The position numbers and the translations under genes are program-made. The notes beneath the pieces were generated by a model, which saw only the letters and a program-made list of their open reading frames with translations, ran no database searches and was not told where the DNA came from. From Erythrocercus mccallii (lineage: Eukaryota > Chordata > Aves > Passeriformes > Dicruridae), in the NCBI GenBank assembly GCA_013397435.1, contig VZRG01000194.1, positions 622,541 through 686,540 on the forward strand: 64,000 nucleotides of DNA. Direction: 5' to 3'. Positions 49,249-63,400 of this stretch are shown here, in pieces (the stretch's first letter is position 1; each line of letters starts with the position of its first letter).

Positions 49249-52200
49249 GTGTTGCTGGAGAGGAAGAGTTGATGATAGCTGGCCCTGGAAATGCAGGCCT
49301 GCACCATGGTAGGGGCTCCCTTTCCCTCTCCCTTCTGCAGACAAACTCTCTCAGCAAAATGACACCCCCATTAAAACAGGCCATGGGAGCAGGTTGGATG
49401 AGGCACTCTCCAGGAAGGTGGGAAACGAAGACTTGACTGTTTCTGCAGTGAAACCCAGCATTCACTTTGAAAGGACCCATTTCAGAGGAAAACAGAGGCC
49501 ACAGCTCCATTTATGTGGTTCAGATTTGAAGACATCTGCTGGGCATACTCTGGGTCCTATTGGCTGCATGACATTCAAACAAAGCTTTTGTCAAAACATA
49601 TCACACCTCTTACATGTATCTTTCTTGCCTCAGAAAGAAGGGAAAAAAAGGAAGGGTTGTTCTGAGACAGTGAATACCTGCATTTCCAAGCTATATAACA
49701 AACAGGTCTGACACTTGCTAAAGGCGTTATTAACAAACATCACCAAAAAATCCTGTGTTGTAATGTTTTTGAGAGGGCATACTCATGTTAGGGTTATTTA
49801 ATGCTTATCAGCATAAGACACAGGACAGCGGTGAGGTGGAAGTTACTTCACTTGTTAACCCATTGTGTTGCCCAAGAGCCTGGCAGCTGCTTACATGACT
49901 TGGAACAAGCACAGCATCCTGCTCTGAAGGATTGCATGACCCTACAGCTACAAGGAAACTATCATAAACACACATACACACCCTCCCTCATTTCAGCAAT
50001 TTTTCCCAATGCAAGGTATCCCATCACATACTTATACAAATATTTTATTCTATATGTTGTAATAGAAATTACAAAATGTTAATGCAGATGCCATTTTTAC
50101 AGCCTGCACCTTCACATGACTTTAAAACATGATTAAAAATAGTTTTCAGTTAAGACTTCTTGATACTTCTCAGTCAAAACAGAAATGAAAGAAAGTGACA
50201 GGTATTGGAGCTCATGAACTTCCTTAAATCTGAGCTATGAGGTTGGCTAAGCACACAGCGCTCAAATCCATGAATCTGGATTGGCTTTCTGATGGTGAAA
50301 AGCTATCCAGTACTCACTGCTTCAGAGGCTACTTGTTTCCCCACACTGTATTAATAGTGGGACTATGAATGCAGCAGTCCAGAGAGAAAGTGGGTGCTAT
50401 CCTACAAGAAAAGAAAACCAAACAAATCAACAAAAACCTCACACTCAGCCTGGGGTGCTGATTCACTGAAGCATTTTCATGCCACTGAATTCTGATGTTA
50501 TTTAGGCATTTATTTTCCACACTTTGCTGAAACAAATCTGGTACACAGTCCAACCAAAATGTTGAGCAGCAGAAATGAAGCTTGTTAGCCCATGCAGAAC
50601 TGGAACTCCAAGACTTGATGCATCAAGAGTGCTGTCAAATGAACCCCAGTGCTGCTGGCACCTACAGCAATGCTCTCCAGCAATGCTGGAACAGGCACCG
50701 GCCTGTGCAGCACAGAATTATTTCCACTGCACCTGCAGCGCACAGACAGGAGACAATTTACAATAATTTGTCAGGATTAACCTTTTGATAAGGCATAATT
50801 TTTTTCTAGGTTTAAAGCACTTTATAGAGGTGCAAAGGTTCATTTATATTAAGCAAATGCTGCATCAGCAGTTTGACAGTAGCACAAACTGTGATGCTGA
50901 GACTGGTTACGACTGTTGGTTTTAATCTCTATCGCAGTAAAACGAGGCTTGGCATTTCAGCATGGCAAGATATGATTCATAACTAACCATCATTCTTCTT
51001 TAGCTTTGGAAATGCCAAACAGGATAATTAGCAGGAGATACTCGTGGGTTCACACATTCCAGATGTAGAGATTTATGTGGACTCTGCATCACCAAACACT
51101 GACAAGTTATTTGTAGCCACATGTTTTAAAACTGCCTTTGTCATTTCCTCATATTCAGCACAGCCAAACAGAATGAGTCAGGTCTGAACAGTTCATGCTC
51201 CTGACCCTATCCAACATAATGAATAAAACACAGTGTTGGTTCACTGTCTTTTTATATGCCAAATCCAGTTATTTATAAACATATAAATAAAAAATTAATT
51301 CTATGGCCTGCTGTTCATATGTGAGTTTCATTCTTTCTCAAAAAACAGCCCCAAGGAGCCTACAGTGAATGTTACCCAGTTCTCAGCCATTCACACCACC
51401 TACGTTTATACTTATAGTGCTGTTCTTCACTCTACTGAAGTAGGCAGGTATTTTTAGCCATGCCATGATGCATGTTTAAAAATTGATTAAAATAAATACT
51501 CCTACAGCACTTCCATTTGAAGACTACACATCCCACACGCTCTTCTGCTGGACCAAACCACACATAATAAGGTGCCAAAATATTTTCTTGCAAGAGAGAC
51601 ACTTCCAAACATTATAGCAGCAGAAGCTCCCCTGATACTTTGCCAAGAGCCTAAAGCAACAACTAGTAACTATGAAATATAGTCATCTTCCTGGCTAATA
51701 TAGAGAGGGAAACTCTTCCCACGCAGAAAGCACGGGCTCTGGGTACAGCTCTGCACTGCATTTTGAATCCATACTGAGCACAGGCCATACCCATATAACA
51801 GAGATGCAAGAAGCAGGGTTGCTCAGTAGATTATCATGAGCTTCATTAAACCTAACCTGTTTCTCACTTTTTCTCTGTGATAAAGGAAAAAATATACCAA
51901 GGGACAGTTTGATACCTAGAAAGCAACTTGAAGTTTTTGGGTTGACTTGCTATCAACAATTATTTTTTATCATTACATCCTTGAAACCTTTTAACAGTGT
52001 CTAGACTCACACATAAGAATATGAGTGGTTACTAAAAGAGTTAGGTTTACATGCCTTCACACTTAGTGCTTTGTCCATTGAAAACAATATTATTTTCAGA
52101 ACATTCTCTTTTGAATTACTACCATTTTCTTCTTTGGAAGGTGCAGAATACCTAAATATCCACCAAACTGTGAGAATCACATTTGCAATTAGTAGAGCAT

Positions 52201-54654
52201 CAGAAATACAATTTCTAGACAGAGAAATGCATCTATCTTCCATGACAAATGCCAGACACTTTACATCCCATACTCCAACTCAGTAAAGTACTTTCTATTC
52301 AGAACAAAATCTAGACCTCAGTATTGGCCTTAGTAGGACTAAATGTAGTAGGACACATTCAAATATTTCATTAAAAGTAGGTTCTTGACAATTAAATCAA
52401 CTTCATAGACAGGTCTACCAGCATGCACCAAGGCAACAGATTCCAAAATAAAGATGTATAGGTTCTCTTTTTGTTCAGAATCAGAAAAGGGGAGAGTGTA
52501 TCTGTGTGTGTGTGATTTTGTTTCACCTTTTACATTTGAATAAAAGAGAGCAAAGCAGATGACAGATAAAAAAAAGACTAGAGGTTTTGCTGGGAGAAGC
52601 CAGTTTTTAAATGCTCTGTTAAAAAAAAAATCTAAAAGTTTTCTTATGAAATGTTGCCTTCTGCTTACTGTTTCTGTTCTTGAGCTATGGAAAATTAAAG
52701 AGCCATTCAAAAGAAAACATATCATTACTTGAAAATCACAGATAAAATGCTGCTAAACAAAAAGAAAGCTTTTGATTGACAAAGTAGAACTGAAGGAAAA
52801 ACACACCCACAGAAAGCATTCATGCCACAGATGAAGACTTGGATGCCAGAGAGAAAGAAATTAGGTTTATAACTTCAAATATTTGTACAGATCCTTTAAG
52901 CCAACCCTATTATTAATGCCACTAAGTTCACAAGCTTGCACAAAAAAATTCAAAATATGATATTCATGTTCAGTGTTCATCCCACTGAAACAGGTCTCTA
53001 ATTTCAAGGGGCAGATGATAAAATGCAGCTGAAGACAACAGAAGAAATAGTGCTTATCTATGGCCTAATGTATTTTTTTTCTAATACTAATAAAAATAAG
53101 TAAAAAGTAAATACCCCTCACAGTCTTATCTTCATCGTATTATTTAAATGAAGGAACTTTGAAACAACAGTTTAAATCCCCATTTGTGTCAATGGAAAAA
53201 AAATAAATAAATTCAAGCTTGTTTTTTATTTATGTTTAGTTATTTTCCTTAAGAAAAAAAAATCCTGTTAGTAATCTCCAAGACCTTTTCATTTGAAATT
53301 AACTATTATCCTTACATTAGCCCCAGCACTTTGCCATAAATTCTATTTATATTTAATCAATGTGATTGACTCTGTTGGTGACCATGCACAGCAGTGTTTA
53401 GAATTAGTACATCCTCACATACTACACCCACTGCTGTCTTACGCCAGGAGATGGAAGACAAGCTCTCCTGTCTTCTCTTCCAATTTGCTCTTAATTTTGA
53501 ATGGAATAGCTACTTTACTGAACTAAATGGAAAGAAAAAATTTCCTCTATAAGAACAGGCTGGTTTTGTCAAATGCTTACACCTCAGGCACAAATCCAGC
53601 AGCCTCCCATCACTCAGTGAGCTGATTTTTCTCTCCAAGTTCAACAGAAAATTTGAATTTATTTTTTAACTTACAGTAATTTTCTCAAGCCTAAATAAAC
53701 TCATGCCTCACCCTCCAGTCAGTTTTAAGCTCTATGTTATTTCAAGAAAATACTGAACTGTTACCTGCTTTTTCAAAATAAAAATATTTTTATCCACTCA
53801 AGTCTTTCAGAAAGAGCTTTTGCAAATAATAAATGTTGCTTTTATCTCTGAATAAAAGTGTAAGTATTGATTTTACAGCATTTATTTCCTTGTTCACAGA
53901 ATCAACTGTTGTGATTTTATCAGTGCATTTGGATATTTAAAAGAAATAGGAAGAAATGAAGCCTACCCAACCATTTTGTACAAAAATCACCCAAACCTCA
54001 GAACCAACAATCCTATTTCTCTGCTTAACATTTATTCCTACTCTTATAGCAGTTTAGACGTTTTGCTTTTTAAACATGGAAATATTTACCTAAAGTGGCA
54101 TAAATTGAAACAACACTGCCATTTCTCTGGTTCTGTACTGACAAACCAAACCCACTCCAACACAAAGCTAAAGTAAGTAACAAAAACACAGAGTAGCTGT
54201 ATTTACATGCTACTCAAGGTGAAGCCAGAATAGATAAGCCACTCCACCCATATCTCCATGACAGCACAAACACATTGAATAGCTTGACTTCACTCATAGC
54301 ACCTCAATCCTACACTGAGCCCATTTGCCCTACAGACAATTATGTGATCTGTAAGTGTCCTTATTTGTCTGCAGACATGGTAAAGCCAGGCTCTCAGTAA
54401 CTCCATCTCAGAACAAATCCCAAAGGCCTGTGGCCAGCAGGCTGGAAGGAACAGGGGAAGGTTTCATGTGCTCTCTGCAGGATTTCATTTCAAGGTCTGC
54501 ACAAATAAAAATCACCAGATCAACAAAATGAGAAGTATACTTGTTTTCTAGGTCCTGCAGCTCATGTTTCAGCAAGGAAACAGAGGATGTGGAACTGGGA
54601 TCTGCCCTTCTCCAGTGCACACAGGCAGAGGCAGTAGCCCATCTTTCATCTATC

Positions 54655-54890
54655 TCCCCCAGACGAGCCCCTCGCTAAGCTCCTCACGTGCAGTGGGACA
54701 CAGTACAGCTGTCAAGGACAGCACAGACACCACACAAAACGCTGACAGCTCCTGCCAGCCCCACTCCCAGCACAGAGCAGAGCAGAGCCTGGCACAGGCC
54801 ATCCTGGAGGGCAGCAGCAGCTTTAGGGATTCCCGTGCTCCGCAGGGCGACAGCCGTCAAGTGCACCCCGCAGCAGCCTGGCACCTCCTC
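54655..54890. other. Minor GC-richer patch
   Basis: About nine CpGs by hand count in roughly 235 bp, with GC visibly above the surroundings (for example TCCGCAGGGCGACAGCCGTC at 54839). The open frames through it have no recognisable product. It could be a diverged repeat, a small regulatory element or chance composition. Confidence 0.35.
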
Positions 54891-57800
54891 TCCTTCACCA
54901 GAGCCAATCTAAACTGCTTTAAAAGCAGGTAGCAGATCCTCCAGCTGTACCACTACCCAAACCATCATACCATCCTTCTAAAAATAAAAAAGGCTCCTTC
55001 TTTTACGGCAGAGCAGGAGGTGACAGCAAGATTACTGTGACATGTGGAAAACACACGAAAGGAGAGATGTTTTTAAGCAAAGACTTAATTCTTCCTTCAA
55101 ATGCTAAGCTAAAACATTTTGTCACCTTCTAGAGAGGAATTTTTTCCATTGCACAAGAACACAAGATTTTTCCATTGCAACAATAAATTAAGACCATTGC
55201 ATTTAGAAGCTGTTTCTTAGTTTGGGCTAGGTAAGTCTGTTAGAGAACACTTGGAACCAGAAGTCTGACCTATCTTCTAAACAGGTGTAACAGTCTCTAT
55301 TTAAAATTACGTATTTTTACCTCAAGTAAATTAATACATTTCTAAATTCTCCAGAAATGCATTTTTTTGCCTGAGTGATATACCAGAGGATCTATTTTAT
55401 CCTTTATACATATCAAAGAAAGATCTCAGTTTTACCTGCCAGATCCAGCTATAGAGATGTAAACTTAATTACACCACGTCACAATTTCTAATCTCAGACA
55501 CATGTCAACATGTAAAGGTTCCACCTAGATAGAGACTAATGTTGGAAACAGAGGACAGATTTCATTTGAATTTAAATGTGTTTGCATGCAAAGTATATTG
55601 TTGTTCTTACACAAGGGAAAGGAATCACAAGTAGAAATACCTTACTAGATTATTTCAGCATTAACTGTAAAGTTGAGAAATAAAGCACAGTGTGAATACA
55701 AAAAGACAGTGATGAAAGTATGACCACTTATGGGGGTAATACATTGATGCATGTGCTAAATACACCAGTCACACACTGTGATACGATTATCAGAAATAAA
55801 CTTCTGATCTGGTCTCCTTTAGAAGTGCATATTTTTTTTATATTTTAAATGTTCACAGAAAGGTTCACTAGGTACTTTTAACTGGACGAAGAAATTAATT
55901 GTAATTCTCTCAAAAAATATAATTTTTAAAAAACACTCAACTACATCTCTGCATTTCTTCATTGAAGAGAAATTAGAAAAAAATTCATTCAACGGATCTG
56001 TTTCTTAGGAAGCACCACCTTTCAAAATGCAGTCCTGATATCTTTGGATTCAAAAAGACTGTTATCAACAGATTATGCTTTATTCAACACAAGAGGTATC
56101 ATTCTTTAATATTCACTGAACAAGAGAAGAGCTCTTAATAAATCTGATAGCTATGCAATATTCAAATCCCATCTGATACCATGGACAAGACACGATTCAT
56201 CAGACATTCTGGGTTCTACCTTCATTTCAGCACACTTAGCAGGTACTGTTTGAACAGGCAGGTCTCTGGATTATTCCCATTTCATCCTTTCACCATTGCT
56301 CCTGTGATCCAGCACACAGCTATCAAGTGCTGACAACTTCTCAGAAGCTCTGTACTTCCCAGGCTCACTGTGCAAGGGAGAGGGCAGCTTGCAACAAAGC
56401 CATCCATCACTTTTGCCTAACAAGGATTTTGAAAACAGCCACTTCTCTCAGATAGGCCCCCCAACAAAGCCTGGAGAATACCATTTGCTCTTGGAGCCAA
56501 GCACTGTGGAAAAAGGGCCACGCGCTTGGGACTTACTCTTCAATTTTGGAATCATCAGAGAGGGGAAAAAAAAAAAGAAAAATATGTAGCACAATAAACA
56601 GGTAACTAAATACCTGTGCAAATGGTTCCTGGAACTCAACACATTTATTTACAAATGAGCACAGTTTTGCAGCTCACACCAAGTAAACTGGGCTCATGGA
56701 ATTTCCAAAGCAGGTGCACCAAGGATTGGTGGCATTGCAAACTCATTCACTCAAAATAAAGGCTGCTCTATAGAGCACAAAGGGCTTATCATTCAAAAAA
56801 CTGCTTGACAGAAAGTAAACATCAGGCATGCTAATCTCAACACTGCAAAATATAACTAATGCTGAGAAGTTCATGCCAAAGTCAGTATAGCTTCCTGCAT
56901 CAGTCTTCTCAAGGCAAACAGACACCACTCAACCATCATCGCTGGCAAGACAACTTCCAGCACTTATAACCAGATAACCAATGTTTGATTTTGGGGTGCA
57001 GTGTGCAATAAACTGCATTTCCCTGCATCTCCTACAGGAAATCACCATCACTGGTACTGCACAACAGAAATCCACCAGCACTCTCTTTTTCTTTCCTAAT
57101 TTGTTACAGCTATTCCCCAAGGCCTCCATGTGCAAAATAACTGATTGCTCTTTTCTTTCCTGCTGTTTAGGGTTTGGAGAGATGATGCCTATTTTTCTAA
57201 ACTGACACACACAATTAACAAAAGAGTCTTAAAAGATCCCCTGTGTTGTATCTTGGAAACCACAATTTCCATTTATAGCCAAGCAAAGTATAATTTTCAT
57301 AATGCAGTGGAGACACCCAAGAACAGGATTTCAGTTTCGCCTTGCATTTCTCTTTACACATCTACAAGCCTCTGGTGACTAAGATCAGTTTCTAACAGTA
57401 CAGACAGAGTTTCTTCTGCCACTTCTTGAAGAGAGTGCCAGCAGGTGATGGCCCATGCCCTGTCAATACTGTTCAATAATTTAACATGATCAATCTGATT
57501 CCACATTCTTTCTAAAAGGTACTTCTTAATTTTTACATAGATGCACCAACCTGTTATACATAGCTACTGAAGTCTAAACATTATAAATTTAAATCCACAG
57601 TGCCTGAAGCTCAAGTTCACTGAACTTACAAGGCAATTTGCACACATTATAATCAGCTGTACCATCTCTACAGGGGAAAAACACTTCTAGCAACAGCAGT
57701 TTAACTAACTCATGCCCACTTTGCTCACAGGGCTCAGTTTTTCCCTGTACAACCAAGATGGGTTATTCGGCAAGGTTTGTGGCTTAGTTTTGGGTTAGGC

Positions 57801-60180
57801 AAGAAGAGCTAATGATTTCTTTAGCCACACCATTCCTCTGAAACCAGTTCAGAAGAGCTCCGATCTTCCTGTTACCTTTTTGATCCTAAGTGACTTTCAT
57901 ACCACTTCTTCAAAAAGTTTAACAATCTTAATCACAATTCAAATGTCTTCAATCAAAAGATTGCCCAGAATGGAGATAGTTAAATTGGTAATAAAGGACA
58001 GAGTACACTGTCTGGCTGTCTGCTTTATATCTCTCTGAAGCAGCTCTAGTGGTTGAAGGCCACATGTAACCAACACAAAAGTGTAATTTTTAGTTTTCCT
58101 TTTAAACAGAGTAGAACACACAAAGAAATCTGACTGATTTTTGCCTTTTTTTTTTCAGGAATCAATAGAAAACACATCTGCAACTATCAGATCTCACATG
58201 GGTCTGTATGCAATTTACAAACCATACACTGAAAGTTGACACAAAAAATATTTCCAATATCTGTAATATTCATAGGAATGCTCCCTGTTCCTAATGCCTC
58301 TCCTCTAAGCTGCTACATCACAGTTCTCATTAATCCCTGAACTCTTCCCTGTCTGTCGAGTTCGTATCCAGGCATGATGACAGCAGCCTCCATCTTAGTA
58401 TGCTGTAGCTATACATCTTGCTCAGCTAACAAAGAAATAAGGTATTTTCATTGACTTTGGCATAGTGTTAGGACAGCTCCACTAGCTCTTTCCAAATGCA
58501 CTAGAAGCACGTAGTCGCATTCCCTCTCCATCCTCAGGATGTTTTATCTATATGAAAAATTTAGGTGGATTTCATACAGAGAATTATTTTACATTTTTTT
58601 CTGTGAAACCCTCAGGAGCCAAAAAGATATGGTTGACAGAGAAATAACTTTTTTAAAAAATAAAAATGTAGCAGAAAACATGGAAAAAATCACACACCAA
58701 TTTTCTGCTACAAATACTTGTCAAAACAGTAATGACTCAACAATAAGATGATCTGTTTAAAATCCTTTGTCCCACCAATGCCTCTAAGAAGCAAAAAATA
58801 ATTCTTTTTTATTTAGTTATACTAGATACAAAAATAAAAAACAGTTCCTGTATTTTTAGCCACAGACTACCTCAACTCTGCAGATTCTTGCACTTGCTGT
58901 CTGACTCCCAGAGGAATGAGCTCCTCTTTGGTCTGCACTGTCAGCTGAGACAGTTCTGGAAGGGCTAAGGCTCTTCAGCTTTATTCTGATGAGTGTTTCT
59001 TTAACCTCTGAAAAATGTTATCAGCATCTTCGGTGACTGCAACATTTAAGTTATAGGTGACACTGAGTAAAAACCAACAAAACACAAATGTGGAGCGAGA
59101 GGATGACATGGCACACCTGGTATTCCCTTTACATAGACAGTCATGAGTCCTACCAGTAAGGAACAAAGTGGCACCAACAGATTATTTTAATAGGTACTTT
59201 AATTCTTTGTAGTAGTCTAAAAGGAAACACGGAATGTTATTAATTATCATTATTATGGAATGCATATGGAATATGACAACAACAAAAACACTAAAGCTCT
59301 ATCCCTACATAAAACCTTCTTCTGCAAGATCCTTGCTGGCAGGGTAAGGCAAGCAGGAAACAATTACCTTTACTATTACAACAGCAGAGGGGCATTGGAA
59401 GAATCAGCTCATAGCAGGTTCAAATCAAACAAAATTAGATTTCTTCACATGAAGTCCATTGTGGAATTCAGCACTACTGGGTGCAGTGAATACTACCAGT
59501 CCTGATTGGTTCCGAAAGCGATGGGAATAAAAAACCTCAGATGATGAATAACTACAAAGACACTTTCACTCAGGCAAGCTCAAGACTCACAAGCCATAAA
59601 TCACTGGAAACTGTGAAAGCACAAATACGAACTCTTCCTGTTCCCACACTCCTGAAGTGCCCACAACAACTCAGTGAGGATCTCGAGCACAACAGCCTTA
59701 AATCAAACCACTTATACTCACTACAATAAAGCCACTGAGCTACCAATTACATAGTCATTTTTTGTGCACACTCTTGCATTTGAATATACCACAAAAAAAG
59801 TTCTAATGCATTTGTTGTAACTTCTTCCAAGAGACAAAACTTCGATTAAGTATCATTATTCCTGCCTCTGACTTCTTCCCCTTCCTTACCAATACTGTAA
59901 AATCTTTCCTTTTATAGATGGGCAGAATATAATTTTCATATTCACAGCTTCCAATTAGCTGTAGATAAAAATACCATGGCAAAAATTATAGTGAAATAGA
60001 CAATGCAATGCCAAGCCAATGCAGATGTGCACTGAATCTCCCCCATGCAAAGGACTGGGAAAGGTAGTAAGAAATTGATAGCTGGCTTCTCCCAGGTACT
60101 AAATTTGTGAATTTCATTCACAGCAAACAAGAGACCTTCAAGGATTCCAGTTCCAACAGTCATATTACAAAAGTAAAGGA

Positions 60181-60310
60181 ATGGGGGGGGAGAGGGGAGG
60201 ACAAAAAAAAAATAACCAAAACATAAAAACAAACAAAAAGCTCAACCAAACAAAAACACACACTCACCAACTAAACAACAAAACCCCAAACAACAAAACA
60301 TAGCACACAC
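60181..60310. repeat. G-run followed by A/C-rich low-complexity tract
   Basis: ATGGGGGGGGAGAGGGGAGG is followed by about 110 bp composed almost only of A and C ((AAAC)n-like). It is strand-asymmetric simple sequence and has no retroelement upstream whose tail it could be. Confidence 0.85.
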
Positions 60311-63300
60311 AACATTCAGAAATCCTGATCATAAAGCACACAAGTTGAAACTTAGCAGAATACCCAAACTGAAACTAAAACTCCTGGTATGATGATTAAA
60401 CAGCTTCCACATAAAAAAGATAGACAGTCCTCCCCTGTGTATTACCTCTTACAGCAAAATTATCAGAACTGATGGGAAAAAATAATAATCTAATTCCCAC
60501 CACACAGGCCAAAAAGAAAAATCTCAGAGAGGTATGTAAAATTCTCAGCTCAGATACTCTACAGAGGCAGATCCTCACATGATATTCCCATTCCAATTGG
60601 TACAACTGGTGCCAATTGTACCAGAGGAAAGGTGGATCCTTCGTGGGACTCCAGTGCCCTGCATTTCAGAAGCATCACTCAGTCCAGGGCGAAAAAGGAT
60701 CCAACTAGAGAAGCAATAGAGGAAAGCCCTGGGCAATGCTGAAAGCAAAGCAAATGTTTTTACCCCTCTCCAATGCACCCAGGGAGAGGATGCCTATTTC
60801 TCACAGCCATGAAGAAACAGCTATGTCCATTGGAACCCAGCCAGGCGTAGGTGCCATGAACTGAGCATGTTTCAAATGAATCACAACTTCATCAAAAGGA
60901 TCATGATCCCCTGGAGTTATGTGTCTTTTAACCATTTCCTGACGTGGCCTTCCTCTACTGTGGTAATACTTCAACCTCCAGCAGGCAGCCTAAATCCCAC
61001 CACAGGGAGACTCCAAGCCAAAGCTTCCCCCACCATCATCCACTTTTTAAGATGAATAAGTTCACACTCAGAAATATTAAAATACATTGGGTTAGATTTA
61101 ACGCATCCAGACCTGGACCAGATAACCTCAAGCAACTAATCAAGCAACCTGCAGTATCACAGCACTTATCAGGGCTATTGCCAGATGCTGAGAAGAGCTT
61201 ATGATGGGGTTACCTGTGATTACCCCATCAGAGTTCTTAGGAAAATGAGATACACTGGCCAACTCTCAATTGGATTAAACTGCTGTGGAGGGGTCTGTTT
61301 TTCAAACTGTATTCCAAAAAAAAAATAAAGGACTCCCTCCCCCCCTTCCCCATACTTCTTAAAACCAAGAACAGAGCAAGAACATAAGAACATTTGCTCC
61401 TCCTGCCCCTCCTCAACATAATCAGAGGCATGGTCTGAAAGACATTAAAAAATACTAAAATAGGTCCCACAGAAGAACTGTTTTTTATGGATGATACCCT
61501 GGATGATATCCAGTCCTCAAAGGTCAATATGCAGGTTTTAAGAATTCTTTGAAAACCTTGGGCACTCACCCAGATGTGTGAATTTACTGGAACAGATCCC
61601 AGGCATTAAGATTGCTCATAAATCAGGACTTGCTTACTCACTGCAGTTTCTAATGACAGTTACAGGTATTAAAACATTTAGGAATTCTAATCCCCAGAGA
61701 TTACAGGCAATAGTTAAATTTGGACCAAATCAGCCACAAATCACTAATGAATTGGGAAGTGGAAAGTACACAGACACTCCCTAAACCATTGGACAAAACC
61801 AAGAAAATTGCACCTGCCACACAAATAAGTGAGAACACTCCAGAGAACCCCAGGCCTAATATTCCACTATTACTTCTGGAGTGCCATGGTTTTTGTTTAG
61901 CTTTTAAATGGGAAATGGGCACACAATTACTTTGAGAGAGAAAGGCTTAGTAAAGTAGCAAGACACTACTTCTGTAGTAAATTAAGCCACATAGCATAAG
62001 CTAATTGCAGGCAAAATCCAGCGACCAGGAAAGGTATTCTCCTACCTTCTACACAGAGCTCTCTGCACAGGATCCTTTACCAAAAGAATACACATAGGAA
62101 GTTAGGCAAGTGCCTGATGTCACATACTGAAACGATTCTGTATCTCCCAGGAGATTCCCCAGTGTGGTGAAATCCAGGTGCAAATGAGCAGAAACAGAGC
62201 TAGAGATAATATGATAACAGAAAACCAGTTGGAAGGCAGCATACTTAAGACATACAGTTGAGAAACCAAAAACACAGAACCATGTGTTCTCCTCATATAC
62301 AAAAACAACTTATCTAATCTGACTACAATACTGACACCTCTCCAATACATTTACTACATGTATTCAATATAAACCAAAACAATCCCATTTTTCTCCTAAA
62401 CAACAAAACAACGCAAAAATCTAGAGAATACTAATAGAGATTGAAATTTCTATAGAAATAGAGATTTCCTGAGCTAAGCAGTTGCTTCATAATGAGAACT
62501 TCTCATAACCCTTCAGAAAAGCAGCACAAGTCTAATGAAGCAAGAATGAAAAAGAAAACTGGCAAAATACTCAATAGTTAAAGTCAAATGAGCAATAATG
62601 AAAAACTAAGAGAAGTCTGTCCTCAGCCTCCAGTTGCCTTTCTACCAATACAATCCTACCAATAAAATTATTTTTAGGGTGCTCAGAGGTGCCAAAGAAT
62701 TTTTAGTACATCTAAGCACTCCCCAGTGATCATAGGCAAGAGAAAACAAGAGCACATATATTGCTACAAGTTTTTGGGATTACATGAAAATCAAGGTTAA
62801 TGAGATCCTTGTATCTTCACTTGTTCTTTAAGCAAATAACCTACACTGCTGGATTTGCAGTTAGCAAACAGCCACTCATTATACTAAAAGAATGGCTGTC
62901 AGAAGCAGCTTTAGGACACGAAATTTTGCTTCACTGGAAATCAAATTCTCATTTTCCCCTACATTCTGCTCTCTTACCTCCATTCCCATTAAACAAAGCA
63001 AAAAAATATGAAAAAAAAGGTTTTACAGTGCACTAGAAAATCTATGTGCAAATGGAAGAAACCTAGGCAATTGACAGTAATCCCCTGAAACATAAGTGCC
63101 TAGAGAACCCTGGAGAAAATGTATATAAAATATCAAAGGTAAACACACAAACTTAAGTTCCCCTGCCCCACTCCCTACACTGCAATGCATGCACACACAA
63201 ACATACACAAAGGTTCTCCTTTTTGCTTGGGTTTCCACTTTCTTTTAGTGGCTTGATATATGCCCTAAAATCAGTATATAGGAAATAGTGTTTAATGAAA

Positions 63301-63376
63301 CCCAAGTTTTTCTAAAAAAAAAATCCATCTTCTCTTAATTGTAATGTATAGAATAATGGTATGTGTCCCATATATT

Positions 63377-63400
63377 GGCTCAAATTTTGAGATTTGAGCC
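63377..63400. repeat. Short perfect inverted repeat (9-bp stem, 6-base loop)
   Basis: GGCTCAAAT and ATTTGAGCC are exact reverse complements separated by TTTGAG. The hairpin is too short for a miRNA precursor, and no extended pairing was noticed outside it. Confidence 0.85.

Noticed and set aside
49091..49510. 139-codon open frame on the minus strand
   Set aside because: Its low-complexity Ser/Leu and Arg/Glu segments come from translating the (GA)n repeat; no domain is visible.
52339..52725. 128-codon open frame on the minus strand
   Set aside because: Hydrophobic patches come from AT-rich DNA. There is no recognisable family, and no supporting composition or splice context.
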